This document shows, one piece after another, positions 16,375 through 24,646 of a stretch of DNA of 64,000 bases (positions within the stretch are counted from its first letter, which is position 1; every line of letters begins with the position of its first letter). The stretch comes from Pseudotamlana haliotis (GTDB lineage Bacteria; Bacteroidota; Bacteroidia; Flavobacteriales; Flavobacteriaceae). The stretch lies in the NCBI RefSeq assembly GCF_008806375.1, contig NZ_WAAT01000025.1:1-64000 (forward strand), read 5' to 3'. Below the pieces are notes generated by a model. It saw only the letters and a program-made list of their open reading frames with translations, had not been told where the DNA came from and made no database searches. Position numbers and translations under genes: made by a program.

Positions 16375-16870
16375 AATTATGTGTATTAGTCAATTGTTCT
16401 CTAATAGTTTTTCTTGCTCTTGATAAGGCGACGCGAATAGCTGTTGGTTTCATATCAAGCATTTTTCCTATCTCATCAAAATCATAAGCTTCAATATCTC
16501 TAAGCTGAATAATTAAACGCTGCTGTTCTGGCAAACCTTCTATTATCTTTTCAACCCAATTCATGCTATCGTGCAGTTCAACTTGCTTTTGCAATCCAGT
16601 TTGCTTGTCTTCGTAATTGCTATGCACAATTTTTAAATTCTGTGCTTGCTTCGACTTAAGCTTATCATAACAATAATTTTTTGTCATGGTCATTGAAAAA
16701 GCTTCCACATTGTTATACCCTTGAATTTTCCCTTTGTTTTTCCACAGTTTAATGAGTACCTCTTGGGTCGCGTCTTCGGCTTCTTCCGTCGAGACCAATA
16801 AACGCTTTGCCAAACGAAACACTTTGTCTTTAAACGGTGTTACAATATGTAAAAACTCAGCTTGAGTCAT
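16361..16870 (-). CDS. ECF sigma factor, RNA polymerase sigma-70 family
   Basis: A 169-residue ECF sigma factor. Region 2 is at about 10-80 (FKDKVFRLAKRLLVSTEEAEDATQEVLIKLWKN) and region 4 at about 105-165 (LPEQQRLIIQLRDIEAYDFDEIGKMLDMKPTAIRVALSRARKTIRE). It would direct RNA polymerase to a small stress regulon, probably including its own operon. It is the first gene of the operon and overlaps the anti-sigma-like gene. The S41 protease pair is transcribed divergently from a shared 177-nt region. Confidence 0.93.
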   Translation of the reverse strand: MTQAEFLHIVTPFKDKVFRLAKRLLVSTEEAEDATQEVLIKLWKNKGKIQGYNNVEAFSMTMTKNYCYDKLKSKQAQNLKIVHSNYEDKQTGLQKQVELHDSMNWVEKIIEGLPEQQRLIIQLRDIEAYDFDEIGKMLDMKPTAIRVALSRARKTIREQLTNTHNYGIK

Positions 16871-17047
16871 TTTTGGGTTTTAGTTATACAATCGTGTGAT
16901 TAGGCGATTTGTTATTACGACGAACACATCGCACTTTTGTTACAATTAAAACATTAAAGGCTAGCATTATTTTTTTAGTACGCAATAATCTCTGTAAATT
17001 TAGAGTTTATTTGACGACCAACTAAAACCACTAATAACTTATCTTTC

Positions 17048-18565
17048 ATGAAAAAAGTCAAACTATTTAGTTTTCTTACTTTATTGGTCTTTAGTTTTAT
17101 ATTCAGTTGCTCTAAATCTGATGACAGCCTTTCTACTGAAGAACCAGAAACTGAAACAGAGGAACCTGTGGTTTTAGATGATGAAGTTAACGATTTTATA
17201 TGGTCAAGTTTAAATGAAGTTTATTTATGGCAAGGTGAAGTGCCTAACCTTGCAGATGATAAATTCGCTAGCACCGACGATTATTATGAGTTTCTAAACA
17301 GCTACGATTCTCCTGAAAGTATCTTTGAAGACTTACTTTACAGACGTGGTGATGTTGATAAATACAGTGCGATTATTAATGATTCTGAACCTACAAGTAA
17401 ATCCTACCTAGGTACTACCAAGAGTAACGGATTAGAAATTGGCTTGGGAAGAATAACAAACACCAATGACGTTTTTGGATTTGTTTATTACGTGGCCAAT
17501 AATTCTGATGCCGCTTCAAAAGATATAAAAAGAGGTGATTTTTTCCTTTCGGTTGATGACCAACAATTAACCGTTTATAATTACGAAGACCTATTGTTTG
17601 GAGACAGTGATACTTACACACTTGGCATGGCCACGATTAACAATAACACCATCCAACCTAGTGATAAAAATGTCACATTAACCAAAACAAAAATCACAGA
17701 CAACCCCATACATATTAGTAAAGTTATAGAAACTCAAGGCATAAAAGCGGGTTACTTCATGTTCCATAGTTTTAATAGTGATTTTGATAATGAACTCAAT
17801 GCCACCATTGCCGACTTAAAAGCCCAAGGGATTACAGAGTTGGTTTTAGATTTAAGATATAACTCTGGTGGAGATGTTAATTCAGCTTTAGCCTTATGTA
17901 GCATGATTACAGGTCAGTTTTACGGAGATGTTCTAATGAAGGAACAGTGGAATGATAAGTACCAAAGCTATTACGAAGAAGAAAATCCAGAACGCCTAAT
18001 CAACCGTTTTCCTAATCAACTGCCAGATGGCACTCCTATTGCATCCTTAAACTTAAATAAGGTTTATATTTTAACTACTCAAAGCACGGCATCGGCAAGC
18101 GAACTAATAATAAATGGCTTAAACCCATATATTGATGTGGTTCAAATTGGTACCAACACCACTGGAAAATATACAGCATCGATTAAATTATATGATGCTG
18201 ATGATTATAGCGAAGCCAACGCCAACCCAAACCATTCGTATTATTTACAACCATTGGTGTATAAGGCGTTAAATGCAAATGATGTAACCGAGTATGCTGA
18301 CGGTTTAGAGCCAGATTTCCGTATGACTTACCAAACAAGTTCTGGTAGCACTGCTGAAGGCGAAAACATAGTAAACCTAGGTACTCTTGGTGATGAAAAT
18401 GAACCTTTTTTAGAAAAAGCCTTATCGTTAATCTCGGGTACTACCACAAAGGCGAGTCTAGTCAACAAAACGATTATAGGTTTAGACGTAGAACTTATTG
18501 CAGTCTCTAATGACTTTAAACCCCTAAAAAAAGCTATGTTTACTAGCTTTAAACCCAAAAATTAA
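17048..18565 (+). CDS. S41-family (tail-specific) protease lipoprotein
   Basis: A 505-residue lipoprotein with lipobox IFSC (Cys21) and an acidic linker rich in Glu/Thr. A short helical region is followed by a PDZ-like part (DIKRGDFFLSVDDQQLTVYNY) and the S41 catalytic domain: VLDLRYNSGGDVNS, then the nucleophile Ser in STASASELIINGL and the general-base Lys in NTTGKYTAS. The Ser/Lys dyad looks intact. Such enzymes cut exported proteins at the cell surface or in the periplasm. A paralogue follows 13 nt later, so the two are cotranscribed. Substrates are unknown. Confidence 0.92.
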   Translation: MKKVKLFSFLTLLVFSFIFSCSKSDDSLSTEEPETETEEPVVLDDEVNDFIWSSLNEVYLWQGEVPNLADDKFASTDDYYEFLNSYDSPESIFEDLLYRRGDVDKYSAIINDSEPTSKSYLGTTKSNGLEIGLGRITNTNDVFGFVYYVANNSDAASKDIKRGDFFLSVDDQQLTVYNYEDLLFGDSDTYTLGMATINNNTIQPSDKNVTLTKTKITDNPIHISKVIETQGIKAGYFMFHSFNSDFDNELNATIADLKAQGITELVLDLRYNSGGDVNSALALCSMITGQFYGDVLMKEQWNDKYQSYYEEENPERLINRFPNQLPDGTPIASLNLNKVYILTTQSTASASELIINGLNPYIDVVQIGTNTTGKYTASIKLYDADDYSEANANPNHSYYLQPLVYKALNANDVTEYADGLEPDFRMTYQTSSGSTAEGENIVNLGTLGDENEPFLEKALSLISGTTTKASLVNKTIIGLDVELIAVSNDFKPLKKAMFTSFKPKN

Positions 18566-18578
18566 ATCCTACTTTTTA

Positions 18579-20042
18579 ATGAAACATATTAAAGTCACTA
18601 TTCTATTTTTATGTACCTGTCTCATGGTGAGCTGTTTTGAAGACATAGACGATCACGCGGTTTCAGCCAGTGATGTTAATCACTTTGTATGGAGCGGAAT
18701 GAATATCTTTTACCTATATAAAGATGAAGTTCCTAATTTAGCAAACGACCGTTTTTCGAGCGATGGCGAATACGCCAGTTACCTTGATGGGTTTTCACGT
18801 CCCGAAGATTTGTTTGAAAGTTTAATTTATAGGAGGGAAACCGTAGACCGTTTTAGCTGGATTGTAGACGATTTTATTGCTTTGGAAGAAGCCTTTAAAG
18901 GCGTTAGCATTACCAATGGTATGGAATTTCAGTTATACCAATTATCAAGTACTGAATCTACTGTTTTTGGTATTGTTACTTATGTTTTACCAGATACAGA
19001 TGCCGAAACAAAAGGGATTACTCGTGGTGATGTTTTTTATGGTGTTGATGGCACAGCACTTACCATTAATAATTATAGCCAGCTTTTAAATCAGGACCAA
19101 TACAACATTGACCTAGCTACTTACAGTGATAATGGCACTTCTGATAGAGACGATGACAGCCTCACACCACTTAATCAAAGCATAGCACTTACAAAAGGAC
19201 AGTATTCTGAAAATCCTATTTATATTCATGATGTATTAAACGTAGATACTAAGAAAGTTGGTTATTTAATGTACAATGCTTTTACCGGAACCGATGAATA
19301 CAACACGCAGCTCAACAATGTTTTCGGAACTTTTAAAGCGGAAGGCGTTAACGAATTGGTTTTAGATTTACGATACAATTCAGGAGGCTCAGTAAATAGT
19401 ACTATTTTGTTAGCCAGTATGATTACGGGACAGTTTAAAGGTGACATATTTAGCACCGAACAATGGAACAACGAATACCAACAGGTTATTGAAGACTCAA
19501 ACCCTGAAATGCTTATCAATCGTTTTGTTGATAATAATAAAGGGACCGCACTTAATAGTTTAAACCTCTCTAAAATATATATTCTTACAACTGGCCGAAG
19601 TGCTTCAGCAAGTGAGTTAGTTATAAATGGCTTAGCCCCTTACATTCAAGTCGTACAAATAGGCACCACAACCTCTGGGAAATATCAAGCCTCAACCACT
19701 TTATACGATTCTCCTAATTTTGGACGTCAAGGCGCTAACCCAGGCCATACTTATGCCATGCAACCCTTAATTTTTAAATCGCTTAATGCTGATGGTGTCA
19801 CCGATTATTTTAACGGTTTAGCACCAACCATAGAATTAGCAGAAAACATCAACAACCATGGAATTTTAGGAGATGTAAATGAACCACTTCTAGCTGCTGC
19901 ACTTTCTGATATTACAGGAACAGCTAAAAAAGCAACGAGCAAAAGTTATTCTATAGAAATATTAAAAAACAGCAGCGATTTTAAAACCATGCAACCTGGC
20001 ATGCACGTGGAAAAAGCGCTGCCTTCACATTTAACAAATTAG
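18579..20042 (+). CDS. S41-family protease lipoprotein, second tandem copy
   Basis: A 487-residue lipoprotein with lipobox MVSC (Cys19), built like its upstream neighbour: a conserved N-terminal block (WSGMNIFYLYKDEVPNLANDRF, compare WSSLNEVYLWQGEVPNLADDKF), a PDZ-like part (KGITRGDVFYGVDGTALTINNY) and the S41 domain with LVLDLRYNSGGSVNS, nucleophile Ser in RSASASELVINGL and Lys in TTSGKYQAS. It arose by duplication and has drifted well apart from its twin. The DUF71 ATPase gene starts two bases after its stop, so all three may share one transcript. Confidence 0.92.
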   Translation: MKHIKVTILFLCTCLMVSCFEDIDDHAVSASDVNHFVWSGMNIFYLYKDEVPNLANDRFSSDGEYASYLDGFSRPEDLFESLIYRRETVDRFSWIVDDFIALEEAFKGVSITNGMEFQLYQLSSTESTVFGIVTYVLPDTDAETKGITRGDVFYGVDGTALTINNYSQLLNQDQYNIDLATYSDNGTSDRDDDSLTPLNQSIALTKGQYSENPIYIHDVLNVDTKKVGYLMYNAFTGTDEYNTQLNNVFGTFKAEGVNELVLDLRYNSGGSVNSTILLASMITGQFKGDIFSTEQWNNEYQQVIEDSNPEMLINRFVDNNKGTALNSLNLSKIYILTTGRSASASELVINGLAPYIQVVQIGTTTSGKYQASTTLYDSPNFGRQGANPGHTYAMQPLIFKSLNADGVTDYFNGLAPTIELAENINNHGILGDVNEPLLAAALSDITGTAKKATSKSYSIEILKNSSDFKTMQPGMHVEKALPSHLTN

Positions 20043-20043
20043 T

Positions 20044-20775
20044 TTGATTTTGAATAAACACAAAACCTACTTCAACTGGAGTTCGGGTAAAGACTCTGCA
20101 TTAGCTTTGTATCACCTTTTACAAGATGAAAATTATCAAGTTGATGAATTAATTACAACTGTAAATAGTCATTATAATCGTGTGTCTATGCACGGCCTTC
20201 GTAAAGAACTGCTAAAAGCGCAAACCGATGCGATTAACATTCCTGCGCAACTAATTGAACTTCCTGAAATGCCAACTATGGAAGTCTATGAGGAGAAAAT
20301 GCTAGAAATGGTGACACGCCTAAAAAATGAAGGCTTTACACACAGTGCCTTTGGTGATATTTTTTTAGAAGACTTACGTATTTACCGTGAAAAACAACTA
20401 GCTAAACAAGGTTTTCAAGCCGTTTTCCCTATATGGAAACGCGATACTAAAGAACTCCTAAATGAGTTTTTAGATTTAGGCTTTAAAACAATTATAGTTT
20501 GTGCTAACTCTAAATTCTTTGGAGAAGATTTTGTAGGTACCGTTATCGATAAAAATTTTGTAGCCAATCTACCTGAAGGTGTTGACCCTTGTGGTGAAAA
20601 TGGCGAATTTCACACCTTTTGTTTTGATGGGCCTATTTTTAAAAACCCCGTACCATTTACTATAGGCGAAAAAGTATTGCGCGAATACAAAGCTCCGAAA
20701 ACCGAAGATGACGATTCCGTTTGTAAAAGCGATACCGAAACCTATGGGGTTTGGTATTGTGATTTAATTCCATAA
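20044..20775 (+). CDS. DUF71/COG2102 PP-loop ATPase, copy A
   Basis: A 243-residue cytoplasmic member of the PP-loop ATP-pyrophosphatase family often annotated as diphthine-ammonia ligase (Dph6). The PP-loop is SSGKDS (13-18) and the family signature CGENGEFHT is at 183-191. Bacteria lack diphthamide, so the eukaryotic role cannot apply. Comparative genomics of this family has proposed a B12 salvage role for a bacterial subgroup. This copy lies at the edge of the B12 region, convergent with the BtuG-like gene, and directly follows the S41 pair. It starts with TTG at 20044 (another TTG lies two codons on). The C-terminal tail has extra Cys residues (VCKSDTETYGVWYC) not found in copy B. Confidence 0.85.
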   Translation: MILNKHKTYFNWSSGKDSALALYHLLQDENYQVDELITTVNSHYNRVSMHGLRKELLKAQTDAINIPAQLIELPEMPTMEVYEEKMLEMVTRLKNEGFTHSAFGDIFLEDLRIYREKQLAKQGFQAVFPIWKRDTKELLNEFLDLGFKTIIVCANSKFFGEDFVGTVIDKNFVANLPEGVDPCGENGEFHTFCFDGPIFKNPVPFTIGEKVLREYKAPKTEDDDSVCKSDTETYGVWYCDLIP

Positions 20776-20812
20776 AAAATGCCCCCCAAAAAGAGTGGCA
20801 TTTTATTCTTTC
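20772..20812. terminator. Bidirectional terminator between DUF71 copy A and the BtuG-like gene
   Basis: AAAAAATGCC pairs with GGCATTTTAT across a C/A-rich loop, with an A-run to the left and a T-rich run to the right. It separates two converging genes. Confidence 0.75.
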
Positions 20813-20827
20813 TAAAAGAAATATACT

Positions 20828-21907
20828 CTAGTTAAAATATATTTTAGCAGCACCTAAGGCCACCTCTTTAGTATCTAGTTTTTCTTGGGTATCTAAATCA
20901 TAGATATTCAACTTACTAACATCAGAAAAACTGGTATCTGTTGCATAAATTCTATCTGAGTCTACAGCAAAAGCATACATAAAGCCTTCAGCTTCAAGTA
21001 ATGAGGCGCTTGGTAAATTTGAAGCGCTTTCATTCATAGCATAAATTTCATTATTTAAAGCAAAATAAACAGTACTTCCGTCTAATACCATTAAAGACGG
21101 TGAGTTTCCATCAGCAAAAACCAATTCTTCAACTACAGCATTAGAGCTGGTATCAATGGTTGAAATACTAGCTGCCGTCTGACCAACAACATTCCAATCT
21201 GCATCATAAATGGTATTCCCTTCAGAAAGCACCATTAAATCACCAACACTGTTGATGAATAATTCATCTGGATTATCTTTTACCGTGATTTCTTCAACAG
21301 AATCATCATCAGTATCAATTACCGAAATAATATTGTTTGTAGAATATGCCCCTTTATGAGACACATATAATTTTCCGTTATTTTCTACAATACGCTCTGG
21401 ACCATTACCAACAGGTATCGTTTCAACAACAGCATTAGAATTTAAATTCACTACTGCGATAAAATCATCAGAATCATTTGACGGGTCTCCCCAATTCGTC
21501 ACATAACCAGTATCACCATCAACCACCATAAATCTTGGTGTTGATAAGCCTGTAGATATTTCACCTTCATATTCAAAAGTATATCTATCAACCACAGTAA
21601 TGGTGTTGGCATTATCAACAATAATAAAAGCGCTGTCATCATCAAAAGCAACAGATTGCACGTAAACCCCTAATTCAGTACTGTTTACTTTCTTATAAAT
21701 TAGGTTTTCAGAAATCGTTAAATCATCTGAAACATAAGATATAGAGCCTGTTCCAGCCCCACTACCTTCACCACTAATTAAGATACCGTTATCATAAGCA
21801 CCTTTACTTTCTTCTGGGTTTGAACCACCGTCATCATCACTACTACATGATGCTAAAAACAGTAGACTCAAAACAAAAAACTGAGATATTAATTTATTCA
21901 TTTTCAT
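20828..21907 (-). CDS. btuG: BtuG-like beta-propeller surface lipoprotein
   Basis: A 359-residue lipoprotein (lipobox LASC, Cys21, then SSDDDGGSN, an acidic stretch after the Cys as in surface-exported lipoproteins of this phylum). The rest is a YncE/DUF5074-like seven-bladed propeller with repeats such as FIIVDNANTITVVDRYTFE, FIAVVNLNSNAVVETIPVGN and NIISVIDTDDDSVEEITV. The gene starts 3 nt after btuB, in the riboswitch-controlled transcript. In gut Bacteroides, BtuG is such a propeller: it caps BtuB and binds cobalamin very tightly. Assignment rests on fold and context; other propellers of this family bind other ligands. Confidence 0.72.
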   Translation of the reverse strand: MKMNKLISQFFVLSLLFLASCSSDDDGGSNPEESKGAYDNGILISGEGSGAGTGSISYVSDDLTISENLIYKKVNSTELGVYVQSVAFDDDSAFIIVDNANTITVVDRYTFEYEGEISTGLSTPRFMVVDGDTGYVTNWGDPSNDSDDFIAVVNLNSNAVVETIPVGNGPERIVENNGKLYVSHKGAYSTNNIISVIDTDDDSVEEITVKDNPDELFINSVGDLMVLSEGNTIYDADWNVVGQTAASISTIDTSSNAVVEELVFADGNSPSLMVLDGSTVYFALNNEIYAMNESASNLPSASLLEAEGFMYAFAVDSDRIYATDTSFSDVSKLNIYDLDTQEKLDTKEVALGAAKIYFN

Positions 21908-21910
21908 AGG

Positions 21911-23791
21911 TTAAAATTTATAGTTTATATTAAAATTAAAGTTTCTATTAGGCATTGGTCGTCTTGGTTGAACCACATAATATTCATCAAAAACATTGTT
22001 CACTTTCACACCAAGCGTGCATTGATTGTTCTTAGTATTGAAGAGTCTAAAATCTAAGCCCACATTAGCTACGGCATGTTGCGGCACAATAAAGTCTTCA
22101 GAATTACTTTCTGTGGTATACACTTTTCCTGTAACAAGTTGTTGATAGTACAAGCTAAAACGCCCGTAAGTGTACCCCAAGCTACCTTTTAATAAATGCT
22201 TCGGAACAAAAATGACTTGCTTTCCAGTTTCTTGATTTATGGATTCGGTATAACTATAATTCACATCAACATGAATGTGGTGTTTATTAAAGCAATTGTT
22301 ATATGAAAGGACAAGCTCAACCCCTTTATTATCTACATCATCAAGATTTATTGGTACCCAAACATTAGGTTTATTAAGGTCGCCGTTAGGTGTCCAAACT
22401 ATTTTATCACTAGCATCAATATAAAAAGCACCAATATCTACATTAAATAAATTGTTTTTAAAACCAATACCTACATCTGCTTGCCAAGCGGTTTCAGGGA
22501 TTAAATCTAAATTACCCTGTCCTGGCCAATATAAATCGTTATATGTTGGTACTCTGTAATTTTTAGAACCATTTGCTCTAAAGAAAAAGCCGTTATTTAG
22601 GTGTAGTTTCATCCCTAGAGCATACGTAAAAGGCACTTCATAGTCAGAATTAAAATCTTTTCGAACTTTCGCATTATAATCGAATATCGAACCAATTTTT
22701 TGTTCAAAAATGAAAGACTGAGAAAACTGTTTTCTGTTTTTTTCTAAAATTTTATTGGTATTACCGAAGGTGGATTCATATTCAGAATAAGAACTGATAC
22801 TCGCATTTAATTGAGGCCATTGATAACTGATGTTGTAATTTGCGATATACCGTTTCGATTTTCCGTAATCGTAGTAATCAACCGCTTCATTTTCGAAATA
22901 ACGGTATTCATCCGATATAAAAGCCAGCTTGGCTTCCTGGTATATTTTTCCCTTGTCATGGGTATAAATTAGCAAGTTCCTGAAACTAAAATCGTTGTAC
23001 TTATCATTTGCTGAAAACGGATTGGGTAATTCTCCGGAAAAAAAGCGTTCACCCAAATAATTGGCACTATAAAGCTTTAGTTTAGAATAGGTATTCAACA
23101 GAAAAGCCGCATTCACATTGAAGGCCAAGTTTTGGTAAGCACCATTATAATTGTATAAATCGCCGTCATTCCAAGGATAATCATTTTCAGACTGCACATA
23201 ATTAAGTCCGGCATTTAAAGCGAACTTGGCATTCGACACATTAATTTTATACAAACCATTATAAGTCTCAAAACTCCCTACGGAAGCTACAAACTGGTTG
23301 GTAATGCGCTCTTTTTCTGAAAACTGTAAATAATCATTCAAGTGTACGGTACCTCCAATGGCTCCAGAACCATACTCTAAACTTCCGCCGCCACTGCGTA
23401 TATCAATAGCATCAAACAAACTAACGGTTAAAGCATTAAAATCTGTTTGTCCGTTGTTAACAGCATTGATATTTATACCGTTCCAAACCACAGCCGTATT
23501 CGTGGCACTCGTGCCTCTAAAACTAACAGAACTGGTACCTCCTGCACCATACTCTTTAACATACAAAGGTGAATTGAAACGCATTAAGGCACTAAACGAT
23601 TCTGTGTTTTTCAACAAAATAGAATCATTAAGGCGTGTTACTTTATACCCAACGGAATGCTCTTTCAACCTATAATCGGCCTGAATAATCACTTGATCTA
23701 AGTGATTCACCAAACTATCATGTTGAGCAAAACCATTAAAAAATGTAAAACAGACTATTACTAGGAATAGATTTTCTTTTTTCATAATCAA
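21911..23791 (-). CDS. btuB: TonB-dependent vitamin B12 outer-membrane receptor
   Basis: A 626-residue outer-membrane receptor. The signal peptide (MKKENLFLVIVCFTFFNGFA, start ATG at 23785 or 23791) is followed by a plug domain (about 35-150: VIIQADYRL, FRGTSATNTAVVWNGININ, DIRSGGGSLEYGSGAIGGTVHLND) and a 22-strand barrel ending in NFNINYKF with a terminal aromatic residue. It would import corrinoids using TonB energy. The B12 assignment comes from the cobalamin riboswitch directly upstream and the adjoining cob genes. The receptor is shorter than SusC-type proteins and lacks their N-terminal extension, in line with BtuB. Confidence 0.92.
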   Translation of the reverse strand: MIMKKENLFLVIVCFTFFNGFAQHDSLVNHLDQVIIQADYRLKEHSVGYKVTRLNDSILLKNTESFSALMRFNSPLYVKEYGAGGTSSVSFRGTSATNTAVVWNGININAVNNGQTDFNALTVSLFDAIDIRSGGGSLEYGSGAIGGTVHLNDYLQFSEKERITNQFVASVGSFETYNGLYKINVSNAKFALNAGLNYVQSENDYPWNDGDLYNYNGAYQNLAFNVNAAFLLNTYSKLKLYSANYLGERFFSGELPNPFSANDKYNDFSFRNLLIYTHDKGKIYQEAKLAFISDEYRYFENEAVDYYDYGKSKRYIANYNISYQWPQLNASISSYSEYESTFGNTNKILEKNRKQFSQSFIFEQKIGSIFDYNAKVRKDFNSDYEVPFTYALGMKLHLNNGFFFRANGSKNYRVPTYNDLYWPGQGNLDLIPETAWQADVGIGFKNNLFNVDIGAFYIDASDKIVWTPNGDLNKPNVWVPINLDDVDNKGVELVLSYNNCFNKHHIHVDVNYSYTESINQETGKQVIFVPKHLLKGSLGYTYGRFSLYYQQLVTGKVYTTESNSEDFIVPQHAVANVGLDFRLFNTKNNQCTLGVKVNNVFDEYYVVQPRRPMPNRNFNFNINYKF

Positions 23792-23826
23792 CTTTTATCC
23801 CGAAAGCTTAACGTATTAGTTTTGAA

Positions 23827-24015
23827 TGAGGCAGGTCTCCTGACTTGTTTAATGCTATTTTACCTTCCCAGCTAAAAGCCAGTGGTATATGAAGTGAATA
23901 ACACCCTTTTTAAAAGGTACCAAAAACAGGTTTTGGCATAAACTTACAGTTGCGGGAACAGTTCTGGACTTAATTAAAAATTGCACCAAATTCCCTTTTA
24001 ATCCGTTTAACTTCA
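23827..24015 (-). ncRNA. Cobalamin riboswitch upstream of btuB
   Basis: Read on the minus strand, the conserved elements come in order: GGGAATTTGGTGC (from about 24000), CCGCAACTG (near 23950), a GCCACTGG box (near 23880), GGGAAGG and the B12 box AGTCAGGAGACCTGC (23831-23845). Cobalamin binding would fold the RNA so as to block expression of btuB and btuG. The aptamer ends about 36 nt before the btuB start, so control of ribosome access is more likely than termination; that mechanism is inference. Confidence 0.95.
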
Positions 24016-24041
24016 AAATTAAACAGAACCAAAATTCGCTG

Positions 24042-24069
24042 CAAAGGTACTACCAATTTTTAAAATCAA
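24042..24069 (-). promoter_or_regulatory. Promoter of the riboswitch-btuB-btuG transcript
   Basis: On the minus strand TTG (24069-24067) is followed 17 nt later by TACCTTTG (24049-24042), a textbook Bacteroidota -33/-7 pair. Transcription would begin near 24035, just ahead of the riboswitch. Confidence 0.75.
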
Positions 24070-24138
24070 AATCATAAATCGGGCATATTTCTCAAAAAAA
24101 TAATAATCTTTGTGACACTATTTAATACCTCGATTTTT

Positions 24139-24642
24139 ATGATTTATTACATCACAGGTGGCGAGCGCTCAGGAAAAAGCAGTTACGCACAAAATTTAGC
24201 CATGTCTTTTACTAACAATCCAAAATACATTGCAACATCAAGAGTTTGGGATGGCGATCATAAAAAACGAATTGATAGACATATTGCCGATAGAGACGAG
24301 CGTTGGACCTCCATTGAAGAAGAAAAAGAAGTCGCTAATTTTGTGAACCCAAAAGATGTTGTCGTTATTGATTGTGTTACTTTGTGGCTTACAAACTTCT
24401 TTATAGATACCAAAAATGATATCGATAAAGCTCTGGAACTCGCAAAAATAGAATTCAATAAACTGCTCGATATCGATGCTACCATCATCATCATTTCCAA
24501 TGAAATTGGTATGGGTGTACACGCTCAAACCGAAATTGGTAGACACTTTACCCAACTACAAGGTTGGATGAATCAACACATCGCCAAAAACTCAGATAAA
24601 GCCACCATGATGGTTTCTGGAATTCCCTTAACTTTAAAATAA
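24139..24642 (+). CDS. cobU: Adenosylcobinamide kinase / guanylyltransferase
   Basis: CobU phosphorylates adenosylcobinamide and then joins GMP to it, giving AdoCbi-GDP for lower-ligand attachment. From the ATG at 24139 it has 167 residues. An open frame reaches a GTG at 24112, but that codon overlaps a promoter-like TAATCTTTG (24105-24113), so the later start is preferred. The P-loop is GGERSGKS (7-14), with ATSRVWDGDHKKRIDRHI carrying the guanylated-His region, VIDCVTLWLTN, and IISNEIGMGVHAQTEIGRHF. It is the first gene of cobU-cobT-cobS-cobC, divergent from btuB. Confidence 0.94.
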   Translation: MIYYITGGERSGKSSYAQNLAMSFTNNPKYIATSRVWDGDHKKRIDRHIADRDERWTSIEEEKEVANFVNPKDVVVIDCVTLWLTNFFIDTKNDIDKALELAKIEFNKLLDIDATIIIISNEIGMGVHAQTEIGRHFTQLQGWMNQHIAKNSDKATMMVSGIPLTLK

Positions 24643-24646
24643 TCTC

